DNA from: a virus
Length of the DNA: 64,000 bases
Strand: one strand, 5' to 3'
Virus record (IMG/VR): IMGVR_UViG_3300032050_000024
Coordinates: 62,001 to 126,000 of that record
The position numbers and the translations under genes are program-made. This document shows, in pieces, positions 59,059 through 64,000 of this stretch; the first letter of the stretch is position 1, and every line of letters begins with the position of its first letter. The notes under the pieces were generated by a model that saw only the letters and a list, made by a program, of their open reading frames with translations, had not been told where the DNA came from and did not search any database.

Positions 59059-60657
59059 ATGAACAATATGTCAAATTTTGAAAAAATTTTAGCAGAAAAT
59101 ATGTTACGGTTTGGACCAAAAAATTTAACCGTAGAAAATCAATTCAATTTGCATCGATTAGTAGAAGCAAAAAAGACAATTCCGGAATTAGTAACAGAAG
59201 CTAACGAAAAATGGAAATCAATAGCTAGTTCGTATCCTATTTGGAATCCAATGATGGAATGGTTTACTAAACATCCAAATTTGAAAAATACTAGGCTTTC
59301 TTTAGAAATATTAACTGGTAATGTAAAATCTGTTGAAAATATAGAATCTTTAAAAACTGCAAGAAAAGCTGAACTAGATAAATTAGGCGAATTTTTAAAA
59401 ACTATTACCGTAGATGATCCTAAAAAAACATTGTTGCAAAACATTTATAATTTTGTTAATTCAATGTTAACAGCTGGTATAACAACGGCCGCAGAAAACA
59501 CCTTCGAAGGTGTTCCAATGGATACAGATTCATATAATGCAATAGATTTAAAAAAGTTAACTACAGTATACAATGATATTAAAACGTATTTTAAAACTTC
59601 TGGAAAAGGATCTTTTGAATTAACAGAACAAGAACTATCTCGTTTATTAAATAATTTAACTGCAAAGGTTCAAGAATATATTGCAGATAAAGCATGGTTT
59701 AAAAATAAATCATTTGAAAAAGCTGTTAAACAAGCTGATTATCTTCATATAAAGGAAGGTAAACAAACAATTACATCTTCAGAATTTAAAAAAGAAAAAG
59801 AAGGTACTCCGAATCAAGTATATATAGAAAGATTAATACAATATCCTGCACCCGATGCTCCAAATCGAACAAATTTGGCTTCGAATTTTATGCGAGATGA
59901 CATATCCGGGCCATCCCAGATTGCAGTAAAAACAATTACAAATCAATTGCAATCAATTAAAGATGAAATTACAGCATTAAAAAAAGAACCAGGAAAATCA
60001 AGTGTCAAAATAGCATACATACAAATTGGAGCATATGCACAAACCAGTACCGTTAGAACCAAATTTGGAGATAAATCAGGTCAATTCCGACGTAGTAATA
60101 ACATAGCTTTAGCAAAAAAACGAGGTGATGATATTATTGAATTTGGTGAAACTAAAGTTAAAGAAATATTTAATACCGAATTAATATCAAAAACTAATCC
60201 TATTACAAACCCAAATGTAGGGCCAGAATGGGAATCTGTCGGCGGGACGTTTGCTGATGGTTCGCCGGTTACTATTGAAAATTATGGAATAATGTTCCAA
60301 GCTGCATATAAAAAAGACCCCACGTTAACCCCAAGAAAATTTTACATTCAAAGATTTAATAAAAATAATGAAAGACAAGGTTCAATTGAAATGGAATATC
60401 AAAAAGTTTTTGGGCCGATGCGAATGTCGATGTTAATAATTAAAATTGGTTTAGTTTACAACGAAATTTCACAAAGTCCAGGAGAAGAATTTGATTTCGT
60501 TTCAGCATACTCAAATAATTTTTCAGCTACTATAGGATGGTATAAATTTAAAATTAAAATTAATATGCCTAGATGGAAAATTTTTAAAAAGGCACCCCCA
60601 CGTAAAGTTTTTACACCTAATTGGTCTGGTCCGAATGAATGTCCGATTTTTTCATAA
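59059..60657 (+). CDS. Large leader-bearing protein (MKNILAEN-like leader, unique body)
   Basis: 532 residues. The leader FEKILAENMLRFGPKNL (8-24) is a variant of the array leader with a 7-residue N-terminal extension. The body is helical to about residue 240 (LVTEANEKWKSIASSYPIWN, LKTARKAELDKLGEFLKTIT, LNNLTAKVQEYIADKAWFKN), then beta/alpha with IAYIQIGAYAQTSTVRTKFG and RRSNNIALAKKRGDDIIEFG, faintly reminiscent of OmpA-type 'N..LA..RA..V...L' but unproven, and a basic C-terminal (WYKFKIKINMPRWKIFKKAP). No signal peptide. Possibly a packaged protein carrying a different effector. Confidence 0.75.
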   Translation: MNNMSNFEKILAENMLRFGPKNLTVENQFNLHRLVEAKKTIPELVTEANEKWKSIASSYPIWNPMMEWFTKHPNLKNTRLSLEILTGNVKSVENIESLKTARKAELDKLGEFLKTITVDDPKKTLLQNIYNFVNSMLTAGITTAAENTFEGVPMDTDSYNAIDLKKLTTVYNDIKTYFKTSGKGSFELTEQELSRLLNNLTAKVQEYIADKAWFKNKSFEKAVKQADYLHIKEGKQTITSSEFKKEKEGTPNQVYIERLIQYPAPDAPNRTNLASNFMRDDISGPSQIAVKTITNQLQSIKDEITALKKEPGKSSVKIAYIQIGAYAQTSTVRTKFGDKSGQFRRSNNIALAKKRGDDIIEFGETKVKEIFNTELISKTNPITNPNVGPEWESVGGTFADGSPVTIENYGIMFQAAYKKDPTLTPRKFYIQRFNKNNERQGSIEMEYQKVFGPMRMSMLIIKIGLVYNEISQSPGEEFDFVSAYSNNFSATIGWYKFKIKINMPRWKIFKKAPPRKVFTPNWSGPNECPIFS

Positions 60658-60674
60658 AAAAATAATTAATAAAA

Positions 60675-60699
60675 AAAAGGGGGTTAATGCCCCCTTTTC
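60675..60699. terminator. Bidirectional terminator
   Basis: Stem AAAAGGGGG/CCCCCTTTT, loop TTAATG, between convergent stops at 60657 and 60719. Confidence 0.85.
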
Positions 60700-60718
60700 T
60701 TACAAAAAATAAGAATTA

Positions 60719-61237
60719 TTAATCTACAACCATTATAGCAATTAATTTATAATCATTACCATCAAAATGTGTTGTAATACCTAAACCAATTTTAGTTACA
60801 TCGACTTTAGACATATTTTTTTTATGACCTGCAGAATTAATCCAATTGGTTACTATTTCTTCTGGTATCGTTTTAAAAAGTTGGCCGTCTAATGCCCAAA
60901 TCCATGAATTAACTGCATGAGTATAATAAATATTTTCAGCTTCAATTCCATTCTTTTGTATATCAGAGTGTTTAATTTCAAAATTCATACAATTATATGA
61001 AACATTTTTAGCATATATATTTAATATAGAATCAGTTTGTAATTGATTTAGATTATTTTTAATTCGAAATTTATTTATTTCTTTGATTGTTTCAAAAGAC
61101 AAACTATCAAAATCGATATTATTATAAATTTTGATAGATGAATTTATTAACATTTTCATTTGCATATCTTCATCAACTACTTGAGAAAATATTGAAAATG
61201 ATGTTATTATCGATGTGATTAAAAATAAACGTTTCAT
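60719..61237 (-). CDS. Secreted CAP-domain protein
   Basis: 172 residues from the ATG at 61237, which gives the signal peptide MKRLFLITSIITSFSIFSQ. The mature part fits the CAP/SCP (YkwD-like) superfamily: EINKFRIKNNLNQLQTDSIL ('iN..R......l..d..L...A'), YAKNVSYNCMNFEIKHSD, EAENIYY, IVTNWINSAGHKKNMSK ('W..S.gH..n...'), VTKIGLGITTHFDGNDYKLI. CAP proteins occur in bacterial envelopes and spores; enzymatic activity is not established. An envelope-modifying or superinfection role is possible. It begins 8 nt after the upstream secreted gene ends. Confidence 0.83.
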   Translation of the reverse strand: MKRLFLITSIITSFSIFSQVVDEDMQMKMLINSSIKIYNNIDFDSLSFETIKEINKFRIKNNLNQLQTDSILNIYAKNVSYNCMNFEIKHSDIQKNGIEAENIYYTHAVNSWIWALDGQLFKTIPEEIVTNWINSAGHKKNMSKVDVTKIGLGITTHFDGNDYKLIAIMVVD

Positions 61238-61244
61238 TTTTTTA

Positions 61245-61745
61245 TTATTTAATTGTAACATAATCACTCACTTTTCCTCTGCATAAATCAACTGGTTCAT
61301 CATTGATAAAAATATCCCAACACCACCAATAAATAAACTTAGGTTGTTTCTTATGCATTGGATTTTTTCTCATATCTAAAACTAAATAACAATCAATCAT
61401 TTGACCTTCATGATGAGCATACATGGCATCTCTTTTTTCGGTAACGGTAATAGTATAAATGCTATCTTTAAATGCAATCTTTTTGATAGGCAAAGTATCA
61501 TAAGGCAAATTATTTTTAATTCTAAAAACCTTTTTTGCTTTTTTATCTATAACTAAACGAAGATCGATTGGATCATATATTTGCTGATATGGAAGTAAAT
61601 TTGTATTCTTAATCATGTTGTGGACTGAATCTTTGCCATATACAGAAAACATACTTACTTGAGACAATGTAACTTCAATTACATTTTGTGCGTTGCCGAT
61701 AACGCTGATTGCTAATAATGCAATACCTAATACTAACTTTTTCAT
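61245..61745 (-). CDS. Secreted protein 2, unknown
   Basis: 166 residues. Signal peptide MKKLVLGIALLAISVIGNAQ. The mature part is beta-rich with charged strands: PIDLRLVIDKKAKKVFRIKN, AFKDSIYTITVTEKRDAMYA, FIYWWCWDIFINDEPVDLCR and a short end GKVSDYVTIK; two Cys near the C-terminus and one at DCYLV. No family recognised. Shares its 43-bp upstream leader with secreted protein 1. Forms a two-gene unit with the CAP gene. Confidence 0.78.
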   Translation of the reverse strand: MKKLVLGIALLAISVIGNAQNVIEVTLSQVSMFSVYGKDSVHNMIKNTNLLPYQQIYDPIDLRLVIDKKAKKVFRIKNNLPYDTLPIKKIAFKDSIYTITVTEKRDAMYAHHEGQMIDCYLVLDMRKNPMHKKQPKFIYWWCWDIFINDEPVDLCRGKVSDYVTIK

Positions 61746-61747
61746 TC

Positions 61748-61790
61748 TCTTATTATTTAATTGGTTAATTATATTAGTATTATATGAAAA
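61748..61790 (-). repeat. 43-bp leader repeat, copy 2
   Basis: Identical to 58946-58988; see that entry. Lies just before the secreted protein 2 start codon. Confidence 0.85.
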
Positions 61791-61813
61791 TTACATCAAT
61801 AATCCAAATCATT

Positions 61814-61839
61814 AGTATTTTTTTTTACTTAATATTTAT
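61814..61839 (+). promoter_or_regulatory. Late-promoter-like motif with poly-T prefix, repeat copy 2
   Basis: Identical to 59011-59036. Motif ATATTTATA at 61832-61840 lies 18-26 nt before the start at 61858, followed by ATATAAAAGG. Confidence 0.7.
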
Positions 61840-61857
61840 ACATATAAAAGGTAACGT

Positions 61858-62499
61858 ATGATTAAATTAAAATCTTTATTGTTAGAACAAGATGAAAACT
61901 ATTGGAATAATGTAAAAGAAACAATAAATAGTAAAGATGGATCATCATATAAACAAGTAACTAAAGAGTATCCGTCTGTACCATTGTTAGATCCAAAAAC
62001 AGGTAAACAATTTGCATATGCTGGCGATGCTGTAGCTGGAAAACTAGAATGGGAACCGTTATATATCGGAGCTTGGTTGAATATAAGTTACGCTCCAAAA
62101 GGTAATAAAGGAAAAACATTTAATGAATCTAATTTTTTTATGTATAATTTAGCATTTTTTCTTGCTACCAAGCCTGGAATTACTTATTCAACAATGAATT
62201 CAGCTCGAGGTGTTGAAATATTTTACATAAACTGTCGACGATTGGGTACTGGAAAATTTGAAGCAAATATGAAATTAAAAACATATAAACCTAATGCATT
62301 ATTATATTTAATTTCAAATAAAGATGATACTAATAAAGATACATATATACAAGGAAATGATCTTATAACGCCAAATGGGTTCTTATCAAATCCTAGTGGT
62401 TATGCGGCTTCATTAGTTTCAACAATTAATACTGAAATTGCAAAGGCTGGGTTTCCGCAATTACCAAATGCATTCCAACAAGGTTTAGTAACGGTTTAA
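61858..62499 (+). CDS. Leader-array protein, short-leader form (body B)
   Basis: 213 residues. Starts MIKLKSLLLEQDENYWNNVK: the leader is cut to nine residues plus an L-L-E site, which aligns with the end of the long leaders (LILQEQNDEYW in the next gene). The body (YPSVPLLDPKTGKQFAYAGD, LEWEPLYIGAWLNISYAPKG) and C-terminus (INTEIAKAGFPQLPNAFQQG-LVTV) are homologous to the next two genes. No catalytic motif. It heads the second leader-array transcript behind the repeated promoter block. Confidence 0.78.
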   Translation: MIKLKSLLLEQDENYWNNVKETINSKDGSSYKQVTKEYPSVPLLDPKTGKQFAYAGDAVAGKLEWEPLYIGAWLNISYAPKGNKGKTFNESNFFMYNLAFFLATKPGITYSTMNSARGVEIFYINCRRLGTGKFEANMKLKTYKPNALLYLISNKDDTNKDTYIQGNDLITPNGFLSNPSGYAASLVSTINTEIAKAGFPQLPNAFQQGLVTV

Positions 62500-62514
62500 T
62501 AAAAAGATATAAAA

Positions 62515-63201
62515 ATGAAAAATATTTTAGCAGAAAATATGATTCGATTTGGAACTAAAAATTTATCTGAATCAGCAAAATTGATATTGCAAGAACAAAA
62601 TGATGAATATTGGGCAAATGTTCCACTTTGGGATCCAAAAAGTAAAACAAAACGTAAATATATAGATTATCCTGTTCAACAATTAAAAGATCCAGAAACG
62701 GGATTAACATTAGCATTAAATGATTCTACAGGGCAAAAAAGTAATATGTTATCTATTAGTGCTAGATTACATTTGAATTATAATGAATCTGTAGATTATG
62801 CAATTGATGCTAGTAAATTACTAACTTCTAAATTTAGTTATTATGCAGAATTTTATTTGCAATCAGATGCAGCTACAACGCCGGCTTTAATATCATCTGT
62901 AAATGGCGGGTTACTAAAATCTGGTAAATTTTTCTCATATCCAATGACATACGTAAAAGATTGGATAGCAACAACTAAATCTGAGCCAGTATATCCTGCT
63001 AAAGATTCAAATGATACAACATATCTAGGTAAACGATCGAACGATATATATAATAGACTTGGTAATTTTATAAAATATAGATTACTTCCAGATTATACTA
63101 AATATACAACATTAAATGATATTGTAACAAAAATGAATACAGAATTAGCTGCTGCAGGTTATCAAGAATTTACAAAACTATCAAACGAATCACCTAAATA
63201 A
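62515..63201 (+). CDS. Leader-array protein (MKNILAEN family, body B)
   Basis: 228 residues. Leader MKNILAENMIRFGTKNLSES, then AKLILQEQNDEYWANVPLWD. Body: VQQLKDPETGLTLALNDSTG, LSISARLHLNYNESVDYAID, GKFFSYPMTYVKDWI, and IVTKMNTELAAAGYQEFTKL. It shares the 'LKDP.TG', 'sg.fs' and 'MNTELA.AGY' landmarks with the neighbouring genes, although overall identity is low. L-x-E sites: LAE, LSE, LQE. Spacer TAATAAAAAGATATAAAA before the ATG recurs before the last gene. Confidence 0.78.
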   Translation: MKNILAENMIRFGTKNLSESAKLILQEQNDEYWANVPLWDPKSKTKRKYIDYPVQQLKDPETGLTLALNDSTGQKSNMLSISARLHLNYNESVDYAIDASKLLTSKFSYYAEFYLQSDAATTPALISSVNGGLLKSGKFFSYPMTYVKDWIATTKSEPVYPAKDSNDTTYLGKRSNDIYNRLGNFIKYRLLPDYTKYTTLNDIVTKMNTELAAAGYQEFTKLSNESPK

Positions 63202-63212
63202 AAGATATAAAA

Positions 63213-63902
63213 ATGAAAAATATTTTAGCAGAAAACATGATTCGATTCGGAACCAAAAATTTGTCTAAATCAGTAAAATTGATATTGCAAGAACAAGATA
63301 ATAATGCATGGAAGCCATATGTAAAATATGGAAATGCCGATGATGGTTCGACTGGTACTTTTGAATATAGAAAAGTATATACGGATACGTTAAAAGATGC
63401 ATCAGGTAAAGAATATTTTTATATTGGTCAGCCAAATAACAAAGTAACATTACGAGCCGAAGTAGTTGGACGTTATGTACAATCTGGCCCATATGCCGAT
63501 AATAATCCTAATCTTAAACCAACAGACAAAAAATATGATTTTTCATATAATATAAAATTAATATTACAGCCAGCAACCCAAAAATCAATTGATCCGGTAG
63601 CTGTATATAATATAATAGGAACTAATTTAGCTAATGGTAAATTTCAAATTAATACTACTTATAATCAAACAATAGCAGATTGGTTTTCAAAACTTGGTAA
63701 TGCTGCATGGGAATCTAATTTAAAAAGTATGCATGTAGCTAGTACCGAACCTAGAACAAGCATACAAGGTTTCTTTAGTAGCACTTTTTCAAAAAGCCCA
63801 GGTACATACTTTGCTCCATGGCAAACAATTAGCACCGAATTAGCTAAACTAGGATATCCGGAGGTTCCAAGTGTATTACAGCAAGGTGCAGTAACGGTTT
63901 AA
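63213..63902 (+). CDS. Leader-array protein (MKNILAEN family, body B)
   Basis: 229 residues. Leader MKNILAENMIRFGTKNLSKS (LSE site replaced by LSK), then VKLILQEQDNNAWKPYVKYG. Body has VYTDTLKDASGKEYFYIGQP, VTLRAEVVGRYVQSGPYADN, YNIKLILQPATQKSI and NGKFQINTTYNQTIADWFSK; the C-terminus ISTELAKLGYPEVPSVLQQG-AVTV matches the short-leader protein. No signal peptide or enzyme motif. Tandem duplicate with a divergent middle. Confidence 0.78.
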   Translation: MKNILAENMIRFGTKNLSKSVKLILQEQDNNAWKPYVKYGNADDGSTGTFEYRKVYTDTLKDASGKEYFYIGQPNNKVTLRAEVVGRYVQSGPYADNNPNLKPTDKKYDFSYNIKLILQPATQKSIDPVAVYNIIGTNLANGKFQINTTYNQTIADWFSKLGNAAWESNLKSMHVASTEPRTSIQGFFSSTFSKSPGTYFAPWQTISTELAKLGYPEVPSVLQQGAVTV

Positions 63903-63917
63903 TAAAAAGATATAAAA

Positions 63918-64000
63918 ATGAAAAATATTTTAGCAGAAAACATGATTCGATTTGGAACTAAAAATTTATCCGAATCGGCAAAATTAATTTTAACGGAGCA
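63918..64000 (+). CDS. Leader-array protein (partial, body off the edge)
   Basis: 27 codons to the right edge: MKNILAENMIRFGTKNLSES followed by AKLILTE. The first part is like the body-B genes (LSESAKL), while LILTE is like genes 1 and 2, so it looks like a mosaic leader. It shows that the array continues past the window. Confidence 0.75.
   Translation, partial: MKNILAENMIRFGTKNLSESAKLILTE

Overview
This 64 kb window is the morphogenesis region, plus an accessory flank, of a large AT-rich tailed phage with a contractile, T4-type virion. Recognisable T4-type proteins are the tail tube (gp19), tail sheath (gp18), major capsid protein (gp23), prohead protease (gp21), portal (gp20), large terminase (gp17), baseplate wedge proteins gp6 and gp25, a spike/hub protein (gp5-like) and a late sigma factor (gp55-like). 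The host is probably a member of the Bacteroidota: several phage proteins carry short signal peptides ending in ...FAQ, ...FSQ or ...NAQ, as is typical of that phylum, and the tail proteins carry G8-like and SHAEG-type repeats. No tRNA, rRNA, CRISPR array, integrase or insertion sequence was seen.

Layout. From the left edge to about 57 kb every gene is on the minus strand, packed with ATGA or TAATG overlaps. In transcription order (right to left): a small-gene, HD hydrolase and gp55-like sigma operon (56.9-54.8 kb); baseplate genes (54.8-41.7 kb); a lectin-like tail protein, a kinase-fold protein and a T7-type endonuclease I (41.6-39.0 kb); a TOPRIM primase and a single-chain Mre11-Rad50 (gp47-gp46) fusion (38.8-34.7 kb); a 902-residue tail protein; a two-domain nucleotidyltransferase/ligase-like protein (31.9-29.9 kb); two uncharacterised proteins and a spanin-like pair (29.9-27.7 kb); terminase, portal, prohead core and protease genes, a phage-encoded ribosomal protein bS21, scaffold and capsid (27.7-17.8 kb); a PhoH-like ATPase and neck genes (17.7-13.7 kb); a 1.5-kb-residue fibre and four tandem G8-like fibre paralogs (13.7-3.8 kb); then sheath, tube and a partial gp26-like hub gene.

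From 57.0 kb to the right edge the organisation changes. Plus-strand genes form an array of at least five proteins that begin with almost the same 25-30 residue leader (MKNILAENMIRFGTKNLSE...) followed by variable bodies. A sixth has a related leader on another body, and a seventh has a short leader on a body shared with the array. Three minus-strand genes for secreted proteins, one with a CAP domain, are interleaved. The leaders contain several L-x-E sites of the kind cut by gp21-type prohead proteases. I infer that this is an expandable cassette of head-packaged (internal) proteins, possibly injected effectors.

Regulation. A motif reading ATATTTATA in the sense direction lies upstream of about twenty genes or operons, on both strands, and is probably the late promoter read by the gp55-like factor. 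Several U-tailed hairpins act as terminators, and one of them contains the promoter motif inside its hairpin.
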